64,000 nucleotides of DNA from Oscillospiraceae bacterium (GTDB taxonomy: Bacteria; Bacillota; Clostridia; Oscillospirales; Oscillospiraceae): the NCBI GenBank assembly GCA_009780235.1, contig WRAK01000001.1:108911-172910 (forward strand). Direction: 5' to 3'. Shown here in pieces: positions 48,696 to 55,780 of the stretch. How positions within the stretch are numbered: the stretch's first letter is position 1; the number at the start of each line of letters is the position of its first letter. The notes under the pieces are model-generated. The model ran no database searches and was not told the DNA's origin. It saw only the letters and a program-made list of their open reading frames with translations. The translations under genes were made by a program, and so were the position numbers.

Positions 48696-50573
48696 TTACA
48701 TGCTCTCCAACTCAAAACACACAGCACTCAGTGGCGGCACCGTTAAGTTTATGCTCTGTCCATAGCCGTGCATACCGATTTCTTCCGTCGCAACCGGGGC
48801 GTTCGTGTGGCCGCAGCCGCCGTATTGCATGTCGTCGGAGTTGAAGACTTCTTTGTACACGCCCGCTTTCGGGACGCCGATGCGGTAGTCGCTCCTGGTC
48901 ACGGGGGCGAAGTTGAGGAGGACGATAAGGTCTTTCCCCGCCTTGTCCGTGCGTTTGAAAACGATGATGTTCTGCTCGCTGTCATTGTCCGAAATCCAGC
49001 CGAAACCGTCCCAAGAGTAGTCGATTTCCCAGAGGGCGGGGTTGGCCAGGTAGAATGCGTTGAGGGCCTGTACGTAGGTTTTGAGTGCGGCGTGCATGGG
49101 GTATTCGAGCAGATGCCAGTCAAGCGAATCTTCGTAATTCCACTCGATGAACTGGCCGAACTCCGCGCCCATGAAAGTGAGCTTCTTGCCGGGGTGGGTA
49201 ATCATATAGGCGAGAAAAGCGCGGATGCCTGCGAATTTGGTCTCGTAGTCACCGGGCATTTTATCGAGGAGCGACTTTTTGCCGTGTACCACCTCGTCAT
49301 GCGAGAGGGGCAGGATGAAGTTCTCCGAAAAGGCGTAGTGGAAGGAGAACGTAATTTTGTTATGTATCTCTTTCCGATAGAGCGGGTCAACGCTGACGTA
49401 TTCCAGCATGTCATTCATCCAACCCATGTTCCACTTGTAGTTGAAGCCGAGGCCGCCATCGTGGGCGGGCTTTGTGACCATGGGCCATGCGGTGGATTCC
49501 TCCGCAATCATTATGGAGTGGGGATACGATTTGAACACGGCCTTGTTCAGCTTGCGCAGGAAAGCGACGGCGTCTAAGTTCTCGTTGCCGCCATGGGTGT
49601 TGGGGAACCACTCACCCGCTTTTCTGCCGTAATTAAGGTAGAGCATGGAACTTACGGCATCGACCCGCAGGCCGTCTATGTGATATTTCTCATGCCAAAA
49701 CAGGGCGTTGGAGATGAGGAAAGACTGCACCTCTGTCCGGCCGTAATCGAAACAGCGGGTGCCCCACTCTTCGTGTTCCTGCCTGTCTTTGCCGTGGCTT
49801 TCATAGAGCGAGCCGCCGTCGAAGTCGATAAGGCCGTGGGCGTCTTTCGGGAAGTGCGCCGGTACCCAGTCCAAAATCACGCCGATGCCGGCTTGATGGC
49901 AGAGGTCAATAAAGCGCATAAAGTCCTGCGGTGTGCCGTATCTCGATGTCGGTGCGTAGAAGCCGCAGACCTGATACCCCCAAGAACCGCCGAAGGGGTG
50001 CTCCATCACGGGCATCAGTTCAATATGTGTGTAGTGCATCTCCTTGACGTAGGGAATCAGCCGCTCGGCGAGCTCCGCATAGGTGAGCAGCGCGCCGTCT
50101 TTGCCCCGCTGCCACGAGCCGAGGTGCATCTCGTAGATATTGACGGGCTTGTCGTACACATCACCCCGTGCCTCCATCCACGCCGTGTCGCCCCATGTGT
50201 AGTCGCCGAGGTCGCAGACGATGGACGCGGTCTTCTCGTTCGTTTCGGCGGCGAAGCCGTAGGGGTCGGATTTGAGCGTCTCCCCATTTGCGCCGACAAT
50301 GCGATACTTGTACCGCTGGCCGGGTGTTACGTTTTCGGCAACCACCTCCCAGATACCGCCGTCCGAGATGCGGCGGAGCGGTGTGGCGTCGGGGTTCCAG
50401 CCGTTGCAATCGCCGACCAAGTGGATGCTTTGGGCATGCGGTGCCCAGGTGCGGAAGACGGCGGTTTGCGCGGACGGGTCGTAGTGGCAGCCTAAGAGTT
50501 CATAGGCTGCGAAGTTGGTGCCTTGATGGAACAGATAGAGCGGGAGGTCGTTTGACAGATGGATATCTTTCAT
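48696..50573 (-). CDS. glgB: 1,4-alpha-glucan branching enzyme
   Basis: GH13 enzyme that introduces alpha-1,6 branches; 625 residues from ATG 50573, with AAGGGGG upstream. The longer frame is rejected because it crosses the palindrome and promoter. A CBM48 N-domain (TAVFRTWAPHAQSIHLVGDCNGW near residue 32, in parts) precedes the barrel. Catalytic residues are Asp in DGLRVDAVSSMLY, Glu in IAEESTAWP and Asp in LPLSHDEVVHG. It is the first gene of the glycogen operon, 235 repeat-filled bases before glgC. Confidence 0.96.
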   Translation of the reverse strand: MKDIHLSNDLPLYLFHQGTNFAAYELLGCHYDPSAQTAVFRTWAPHAQSIHLVGDCNGWNPDATPLRRISDGGIWEVVAENVTPGQRYKYRIVGANGETLKSDPYGFAAETNEKTASIVCDLGDYTWGDTAWMEARGDVYDKPVNIYEMHLGSWQRGKDGALLTYAELAERLIPYVKEMHYTHIELMPVMEHPFGGSWGYQVCGFYAPTSRYGTPQDFMRFIDLCHQAGIGVILDWVPAHFPKDAHGLIDFDGGSLYESHGKDRQEHEEWGTRCFDYGRTEVQSFLISNALFWHEKYHIDGLRVDAVSSMLYLNYGRKAGEWFPNTHGGNENLDAVAFLRKLNKAVFKSYPHSIMIAEESTAWPMVTKPAHDGGLGFNYKWNMGWMNDMLEYVSVDPLYRKEIHNKITFSFHYAFSENFILPLSHDEVVHGKKSLLDKMPGDYETKFAGIRAFLAYMITHPGKKLTFMGAEFGQFIEWNYEDSLDWHLLEYPMHAALKTYVQALNAFYLANPALWEIDYSWDGFGWISDNDSEQNIIVFKRTDKAGKDLIVLLNFAPVTRSDYRIGVPKAGVYKEVFNSDDMQYGGCGHTNAPVATEEIGMHGYGQSINLTVPPLSAVCFELESM

Positions 50574-50601
50574 TGGCGTGGCCCCCTTGTTCCTGTGGTT
50601 G

Positions 50602-50623
50602 TTTACCATGTTTACATGGTAAA
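50602..50623 (-). promoter_or_regulatory. near-perfect palindrome in the glgB leader
   Basis: Ten-base arms TTTACCATGT and ACATGGTAAA around TT, about 30 bases before the glgB start. It can be an operator or an RNA hairpin near the ribosome site. A GCCGCCC..GGGCGGC-type hairpin lies a further 20 bases upstream (50643-50659). Confidence 0.65.
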
Positions 50624-50704
50624 ATGTATCATGTTTTTCGGTTGCCGCCCAAGGGGCGGCGAGAAAAACGATTTTGAATCCTGCAGAACAACTGCATTGC
50701 AATC

Positions 50705-50733
50705 ATTCTACCATAATTTGTTATGAGTTTCAA
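50705..50733 (-). promoter_or_regulatory. promoter of the glycogen operon
   Basis: On the minus strand TTGAAA (50733-50728), 17 bases, TAGAAT (50710-50705) with a TGG just before the -10. It implies a ~125-base leader before glgB holding two hairpins. Confidence 0.75.
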
Positions 50734-50816
50734 GGAAAACAAGCGGGAAAGACGGCGGAGAAACCACAATATATAACTGCAAAACAAGCGCATGGATAAA
50801 ATTAACGATTTGGACA

Positions 50817-50851
50817 TAAAAAACCCTCGGACATTCGGCATCCGAGGGTTC
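50817..50851 (-). terminator. terminator of the XRE regulator gene
   Basis: AACCCTCGGA/TCCGAGGGTT stem, with TTTTTTATG on the minus strand. Confidence 0.85.
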
Positions 50852-50863
50852 ACTCTGTTACAC

Positions 50864-51649
50864 TCACCGCAGCGGGAACGTTATCCACCGCACGACCCAG
50901 TCCCACACACCCGGGAACTCCTCCCGAATCGCCTCTCGTACCTCGGCACCGTCTATGGCCAAGAAGTTCTGCGCAGGGGAGGTATCGATAAACACCCGCA
51001 CCCCTTCAGCCACCCGACCCACGGCAATATGTCCGTAAGCGTGGTCGCCGATGGCGACATGGGATGCCACCGCAAGCCCGCCCGTGGCAAACATCCCGAT
51101 AGCAAGCCCGCCGAGCGCGACCGCACCGATGGCAATGCCGCCGAGCGCAAGCGCACCAACGGCAATTCCGCCGAGTGCAAATAAGAGCCCCAGCGCAAAG
51201 GTACCCAACCCAATCAGCCCAAGCGAGAGCAGGCCGACGGAGAAAAGCCCCATCGACAAAAGCCCAAAGGAGAAAATCCCCTGCGAGATTAAGCCAATGG
51301 CAACAATCCCGCGTGCTGCCTTCGCGCCGGGTCCGAAGCGAATGTGCACCAGCGGCAGTCCGAAGAGCGTTCGTTTGCTCTTATACTCATAAGTAAAGCC
51401 GGCTCTGTGCGGAAAAGGGAAGGGCGAGGCGGTCTCATGGCGGTATTGCAAGGGACCGTCCTTGACCAAGCTGTCTACTGTTACGCCGAAAATCTCGGAG
51501 ATGGCAATCAGCTTCTCCGTCTCCGGGTAGGTAGACCCGCTCTCCCATTTAGAAATCGCCTGACGGGAGACGTGCAACAAATCCGCCAGCCCCTCCTGCG
51601 AGAGACTTTTCTCTCTGCGCAAGAGGTATAACTTTTCGTGAAATTTCAT
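50864..51649 (-). CDS. XRE-type regulator fused to a glycine-periodic hydrophobic domain
   Basis: A 261-residue protein. Residues 1-60 are a helix-turn-helix of the XRE family (EGLADLLHVSRQAISKWESG). A linker of ~50 residues follows. From about residue 110 to 205 the chain is a low-complexity hydrophobic region with glycine every third to sixth residue, as in GLLSMGLFSVGLLSLGLIG and IAVGALALGGIAIGAVALGG. It could form packed membrane helices or a regular coil. The C-terminal 45 residues are soluble and acidic. Similar proteins exist in Clostridia as HTH proteins without known signal. A promoter with 17-base spacing precedes it. Confidence 0.85.
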   Translation of the reverse strand: MKFHEKLYLLRREKSLSQEGLADLLHVSRQAISKWESGSTYPETEKLIAISEIFGVTVDSLVKDGPLQYRHETASPFPFPHRAGFTYEYKSKRTLFGLPLVHIRFGPGAKAARGIVAIGLISQGIFSFGLLSMGLFSVGLLSLGLIGLGTFALGLLFALGGIAVGALALGGIAIGAVALGGLAIGMFATGGLAVASHVAIGDHAYGHIAVGRVAEGVRVFIDTSPAQNFLAIDGAEVREAIREEFPGVWDWVVRWITFPLR

Positions 51650-51702
51650 AGCAACCCATCCTTACATGTGGAATAAGCGGAACAGAATCATGATTCGTCC
51701 GC
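51650..51702 (-). other. leader of the XRE gene
   Basis: About 50 bases between the promoter and the ATG; GGATGGG is the best ribosome site. Nothing else seen. Confidence 0.5.
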
Positions 51703-51731
51703 ATCATACCAGAGAACCCGCAAAACCGCAA
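51703..51731 (-). promoter_or_regulatory. promoter of the XRE regulator gene
   Basis: On the minus strand TTGCGG (51731-51726), 17 bases, TATGAT (51708-51703). Confidence 0.6.
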
Positions 51732-51885
51732 GCAATCAGCGTTTGCGCTTTGTCAACTTGAGGTTGCAATTGTATATTGCGCATCCTCGGAGACCTTATC
51801 TATTTTACCGCACAGAGGAAATCTTTGCAAGAAAAATCCGCCCACCGATGAGATGGACGGATGAAATGCAGATAAATAAAAATAA

Positions 51886-51943
51886 GAAGTGTGCTCAATA
51901 AATGAAAAAATCACACAAAACAAAATAAATGAGCATACTCAGA
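51886..51943. repeat. GTGTGCTCA...TGAGCATAC inverted element
   Basis: Arms GTGTGCTCA (51891-51899) and TGAGCATAC (51929-51937) around an A-rich core. On the minus strand it follows the dpaB stop and is T-rich, so it may end that transcript. A relative lies at 57307-57354. Confidence 0.55.
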
Positions 51944-51946
51944 AAA

Positions 51947-52519
51947 TCATCGCAACACCGGTTGTAGCTGCCGACCCTGTAAGGCCGCCTCCGCCGCTTC
52001 ACCGATACGGGCGAAATCCGCCACGAGGGAATTTGGTTTCTTCGCCGGGTCGTCCTGCGTGAACGGCACAAAGTAATAAAACCGCCGATTTAAGAGCAAG
52101 CCGATGTTCGCCCCGTTGCCCGAAAGGCCGTCATTTGTGGACAAGGCCAACACGATAGGCCGCTCGTTGCGCAGGTGCGCTTTGCAGGCCATCGTGACGC
52201 TGGTGTCTGTTACCCCGGAGGCGAGTTTCGCCAACGTGTTCCCTGTGCAGGGTGCCACGACAAGTACGTCAAACAGCGCACCCGGCCCAATCGGCTCGGC
52301 GGCGGGGATGGTGGTGATGGCGGTGTTGCCCGTCACTTGTTCGATAGTATCCCGAAAGTCCTGCGCCCCGCCGAATCGGGTGTCGGTGGCCGCGCTGGCC
52401 TCGGATAAAATGGGGGTTATGTCGTAGCTGTCCGTGAGTGATTCCAGCTCACGCAGGATCCGTGCAAAGGTGCAGAACGAGCCGCACACGCACAACCCCA
52501 TCTTGCGTTTTATGGTCAT
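51947..52519 (-). CDS. dpaB: dipicolinate synthase subunit B
   Basis: Flavoprotein-like subunit (SpoVFB) of the enzyme that makes dipicolinic acid in the mother cell from dihydroxy-tetrahydrodipicolinate. The 190 residues include the nucleotide-binding start GLCVCGSFCTFARIL near residue 8, LVVAPCTGNTLAKLASG near 88-104 and THR..STNDGLSGNG near 130. GGAGG lies 11 bases before the ATG. It follows dpaA by eight bases. Expression during late sporulation is known for the family; no sigma-K motif was confirmed here. Confidence 0.95.
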   Translation of the reverse strand: MTIKRKMGLCVCGSFCTFARILRELESLTDSYDITPILSEASAATDTRFGGAQDFRDTIEQVTGNTAITTIPAAEPIGPGALFDVLVVAPCTGNTLAKLASGVTDTSVTMACKAHLRNERPIVLALSTNDGLSGNGANIGLLLNRRFYYFVPFTQDDPAKKPNSLVADFARIGEAAEAALQGRQLQPVLR

Positions 52520-52527
52520 ATTAAAGA

Positions 52528-53406
52528 TTAACCTCCTTTGAGGGAACTTTCATCAGCGAGTATATTGTAAATGGTATCCCGAATCATCACCCCGGCGGAC
52601 ACGGGCGCGACCTCACCGGGCAGGCCCAAGGCCCAAATCGTCTTGACGCCGAGCGAGGCCGCCGCCGCGAAGTCAATCCCGCCGGGCTTGGAGGCGAGGT
52701 CGATGCAGAGCGTCCCCGCGTCCAGCGCGGCGAGCCGTTCCGCACCCAACACGCGGTGGGGGATGGTGTTGAAGAGGATGTCATGCCCGGGAAGCCCGCT
52801 GTCCAAAGCGTCCGCGTGGATGCCCTCGTACCCGTAGGCGGCAATCCAGGCCAAATCCGCATAGTTCCGCGCCGAGACCGTTACCCGCATGCCCAAAGCC
52901 CGCAGCCGATGCGCGAGCACCTTGCCGATGCGCCCGAAGCCCAAGATAAGCACCCGCATACCGGAGAGAATCGTAGGCGTGGCCTCCATCGCTGCCTGTA
53001 TCGCCCCCTCGGCCGTAGCCACAGCGTTGGCGATGACCAGTTCCTCCCGTGTGAAGTAGTCAAGCAAGGTCAAACCATGTTCGGCGGCTTGCCTGTGCGC
53101 GGCTTCGTCAACCCGTCCCCCGCAGAGTATCTGTGCAGGGTCAAGAGCTGCGAAGACCTCATCCAAGGTCAACACCGTATCGGACAGCGGTGTGTTCAAA
53201 GCGCACGCCCGCATAAGCGGCAGCGGCAAAAGCACGCAGTCGGCCTCCCGTACCGCCCCCTTGAGCGAGGCGGCAAGCACAGCCCCCTCGGGTCGAGCTT
53301 GGTCGATGGCAAAGGCCGAAACCGCGTGACCGTCCGCCGCCAAAAGCTGCGCCAGTTTCACCTGCCGCAAGTCTCCACCGATGACGGCAAATTTAAGTGG
53401 GTGCAT
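52528..53406 (-). CDS. dpaA: dipicolinate synthase subunit A
   Basis: SpoVFA, the NAD(P)-binding catalytic partner of DpaB; 292 residues. It shows an N-terminal Rossmann-like segment (FAVIGGDLRQVKLAQLLA near 6-23) and a second nucleotide fold with VLILGFGRIGKVLAHRLRALG near 152-172, followed by the conserved SARNYADLAWI, NTIPHRVL and DLASKPGGIDF. CGGAGGTG stands six bases before the ATG. Its presence with dpaB is good evidence that the organism forms heat-resistant spores. Confidence 0.95.
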   Translation of the reverse strand: MHPLKFAVIGGDLRQVKLAQLLAADGHAVSAFAIDQARPEGAVLAASLKGAVREADCVLLPLPLMRACALNTPLSDTVLTLDEVFAALDPAQILCGGRVDEAAHRQAAEHGLTLLDYFTREELVIANAVATAEGAIQAAMEATPTILSGMRVLILGFGRIGKVLAHRLRALGMRVTVSARNYADLAWIAAYGYEGIHADALDSGLPGHDILFNTIPHRVLGAERLAALDAGTLCIDLASKPGGIDFAAAASLGVKTIWALGLPGEVAPVSAGVMIRDTIYNILADESSLKGG

Positions 53407-53521
53407 AGGGACACCTCCGTGATGTGTAGGTACTCAAGTTAGTGTATTCCGTTGGAGGGGTGGGGGTGCGTGTTTTGCGCGGAAACGGTCGTTCCTGCAA
53501 CGGCAGTAAGTCTACAGGCAC

Positions 53522-53764
53522 CAAAAGCCTCCCTCGTTTACGAGGGAGGTGGCAGGCGAAGCCTGACGGAGGGAGGACTCCCCCGGTCGCCTGCGGCGAC
53601 AGCCCCCTCGCCTGCAAGGGAGCCGAGGGTCAAGGGCGGGTGGCCACATGGGGCCGCCCCTACAACACACACACCAGCCCAATGTAGGGGCGCGCATTGC
53701 GCGTCCGTGCGTTTTGGTTTGCGCAATGGATGAGGGACGCGGGCGGCCATTGGCCGCCCCTACA
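53522..53764. repeat. repeat cluster upstream of the RDD gene
   Basis: Composite block GCCTCCCTCG-TTTA-CGAGGGAGG..GCAGGCGAAGCCTG..CTCCCCCGGTC..GCCCCCTCG (53527-53612), arm GGGTGGCCACATGGGGCCGC ending CCCCTACA (53636-53664), then a pair with unlike arms: TGTAGGGGCGCGCATTGCGC (53683-53702) and GGCGGCCATTGGCCGCC ending CCCCTACA (53741-53764). Confidence 0.8.
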
Positions 53765-53783
53765 CCGCCCTCTGCAAAGAATA

Positions 53784-53812
53784 TTGTAATTTAGGGGGAA
53801 GTCCTGTATACT
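53784..53812 (+). promoter_or_regulatory. promoter of the RDD gene
   Basis: TTGTAA (53784-53789), 17 bases, TATACT (53807-53812). Confidence 0.72.
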
Positions 53813-53843
53813 AAAAAAGATATAACAAAAGGGGGCAACCTGC

Positions 53844-54506
53844 ATGGGAGAGCAATTGCAAAAAGCAGACATTTTAAGGCGGATAGTTGCTTTCATGATA
53901 GACTTTATGATTGTGTTCGCAATTTTTGCAGGCGGCTTATTTTTTTCATGGAGATATTTTGCAGAAGGGCGAGTTTTTGTGTTTCCAATCTTTTTCTTGC
54001 TTGTGATGATATGGTATTGCTGGCAAGATATGCGGGGCGGTATAGGTAGAAAAATAATGGGAATAGCAGTTAGGTGCAGGGATAACTCTAACGTAACGCC
54101 GTCTCGGTTTAAGATGTTTTACAGAAATTTTATCGGAGACAAGCGTGCCGGAACTGCCGTATACAACGTAAAAAAAGTTAAACCGATAAAAGTTGCCATC
54201 ATTGCAATTGCGCTACCTGTTTTTTTCGTGTCTTCTTTGACATTCGGGATAAATACGCTGTTCAGAAATAGTGACTCATTCCAAGTTGCAGCATCCTATA
54301 TTGAAGCGAACGAAGAAATCAGAACAATCGTTGGAGAGATTACCGGATACGGCTTTTTTGTGCAGGGAAGTGTGCAACTGACGGACGGATATGGCACCGC
54401 CGAGTATTTCATACGAGTAATAGGTGAAGAGAATTATTTGCGTGTGAGGATATGGTTGGAACGAAGACCGGGCAGAAACTGGGAAGTAATAGATATCTTG
54501 TATTGA
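53844..54506 (+). CDS. RDD family membrane protein with Coa1-like C-terminus
   Basis: A 220-residue membrane protein; GGGGGCAACC precedes the ATG. The N-terminal RDD domain (residues ~7-90) starts ILRRIVAFMIDFMIVFAIFAG and contains the family Arg and Asp residues. One more membrane helix (VAIIAIALPVFFVSSLTFGI) precedes a soluble ~80-residue C-terminus. That part (IVGEITGYGFFVQGSVQLTD..AEYFIRVIG) resembles the Coa1-type domain of cytochrome oxidase assembly factors. The combination is plausible but the assignment of the tail is weaker. Composition is AT-rich compared with neighbours. Function unknown. Confidence 0.8.
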   Translation: MGEQLQKADILRRIVAFMIDFMIVFAIFAGGLFFSWRYFAEGRVFVFPIFFLLVMIWYCWQDMRGGIGRKIMGIAVRCRDNSNVTPSRFKMFYRNFIGDKRAGTAVYNVKKVKPIKVAIIAIALPVFFVSSLTFGINTLFRNSDSFQVAASYIEANEEIRTIVGEITGYGFFVQGSVQLTDGYGTAEYFIRVIGEENYLRVRIWLERRPGRNWEVIDILY

Positions 54507-54520
54507 TAAGGAGGATATAT

Positions 54521-55174
54521 ATGTACTTCGGAATGAAACCCCAAGAAAGAATCTCGCTCTTTTTAGTAACCTTACTGGACACGGACATTGGTCTCTCCGT
54601 TGTAGTTGCTGAATCTAAAGAACAAACGCCGACAAAGGAAGAAAACAGAGCGATTGCAAATGGAGATGAGGCCTTGTTTCAAATATTAGAAGGTTGCACG
54701 GAACTTGTTCCTAACTCGGAAAAAATGTATATGATTCATTTCGGTTCTTGTTTTATGTACCAAACAAGGGGCGAAGCTTATTGTGAGTACGACCCCGACG
54801 GAGTGTGTACAGGCAGAGGCTTGATTTTATATGAAAAATCAAAGCTGCTGGACTGTCTCTATACATTTTTGCCGATATTGCCGATTGTTGTGGGCGAAGA
54901 TGAAAACAAACACCCCGCCGACTCGGACAATTGGAAACACTACGGCATCTACACAGAAAACAGCATCATAGACGTCATTTCAGACAAAGAACCTACCATT
55001 GAAAAGATAGATTCTGAAGAATGGAACCTTGCAATGCAGTCAGATACTTCGCCGTATTTAAATTTCCAAGGAGGCCACCCCCATGCGAATCAACCGAACC
55101 AAAACCGCCGCCCTGTTCGTAGATCTCCAAGAACGCCTAATCCCCGCCGTCTACGATGGCGGCGCAATCGTTAA
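54521..55174 (+). CDS. unknown protein, 3' end overlapping the next gene
   Basis: A 217-residue frame from the ATG at 54521, with AAGGAGG nine bases upstream and 14 bases after the RDD stop. I do not recognise it. It is acidic and soluble, with a patch YCEYDPDGVCTGRGLILYEK near the middle. The final ~35 residues (from GGHPHANQPN on) are basic, rich in Arg and Pro, and read out of frame over the isochorismatase-like gene. The 92-base overlap suggests the original stop was lost, so the protein tail is probably not native. AT-rich up to 55070. Confidence 0.6.
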   Translation: MYFGMKPQERISLFLVTLLDTDIGLSVVVAESKEQTPTKEENRAIANGDEALFQILEGCTELVPNSEKMYMIHFGSCFMYQTRGEAYCEYDPDGVCTGRGLILYEKSKLLDCLYTFLPILPIVVGEDENKHPADSDNWKHYGIYTENSIIDVISDKEPTIEKIDSEEWNLAMQSDTSPYLNFQGGHPHANQPNQNRRPVRRSPRTPNPRRLRWRRNR

Positions 55175-55634
55175 TCGCAACGTCACGCTCTTACAAGGCC
55201 TGAAAATCCTAAGCATCCCCGCTGTCTTCTTGCGCCAATACCCCAAAGGGCTGGGCGATATCGTTCCCGAACTCCGAGCCGCCGCCGGGGACTACATGCC
55301 CCATGACAAACTGGCCTATAGTGCCATGAAAGACGAAGCCATCGCCGCCGAGTTCGAGCGTCTGCGCGCAGACGGCATAGAAAACATCATCGTCACCGGC
55401 GTAGAGAGCCACGTCTGCGTCCTCCAAAGCTGCATCGACCTGGCCGAGGCCGGGTTCCGCCCCGTACTGGTGGTAGATTGCGTGGGGTCACGCAACCCCT
55501 TCGACAAAGAAATCGCCCTGCGCCGCGCAGAGCAAGAAAACGTCCTCCTAACCACCGCCGAGGCGATACTGTTTGAACTCTGCGTGGTAGCGGGTACGGA
55601 TGAATTTAAAGCGATATCGAAACTGGTGAAATGA
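55083..55634 (+). CDS. isochorismatase-like cysteine hydrolase
   Basis: A 183-residue alpha/beta hydrolase of the YcaC/nicotinamidase-like group. The ATG follows AAGGAGG by eight bases. The conserved early Asp lies in ALFVDLQERLIPAVYD near residue 14. The catalytic triad Lys and Cys match HDKLAYSA near 75-82 and GVESHVCVLQSCIDL near 107-121, with cysteine in SHVCV. Substrate is unknown. It is within an unusual overlap with the preceding gene; its GC content matches the core genome, while that of the upstream pair does not. Confidence 0.9.
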   Translation: MRINRTKTAALFVDLQERLIPAVYDGGAIVNRNVTLLQGLKILSIPAVFLRQYPKGLGDIVPELRAAAGDYMPHDKLAYSAMKDEAIAAEFERLRADGIENIIVTGVESHVCVLQSCIDLAEAGFRPVLVVDCVGSRNPFDKEIALRRAEQENVLLTTAEAILFELCVVAGTDEFKAISKLVK

Positions 55635-55668
55635 CCTCGTGCACCCGTACGTCCAATGAAACAACCCA

Positions 55669-55747
55669 TGTAGGGGGCGATGCCCACATCGCCCCGAGCC
55701 CCTTGCCCGACAGAAACCACGGGCCGATGTGGGCATCGGCCCCTACA
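55669..55747. repeat. paired TGTAGGGGGCGATG...CATCGGCCCCTACA element
   Basis: Inverted arms with GATGCCCACATC and GATGTGGGCATC words, 30 bases apart, between the hydrolase and comM. Confidence 0.85.
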
Positions 55748-55780
55748 GAGACAGAAATTTATGGTGGGGGTAAAAATAAT

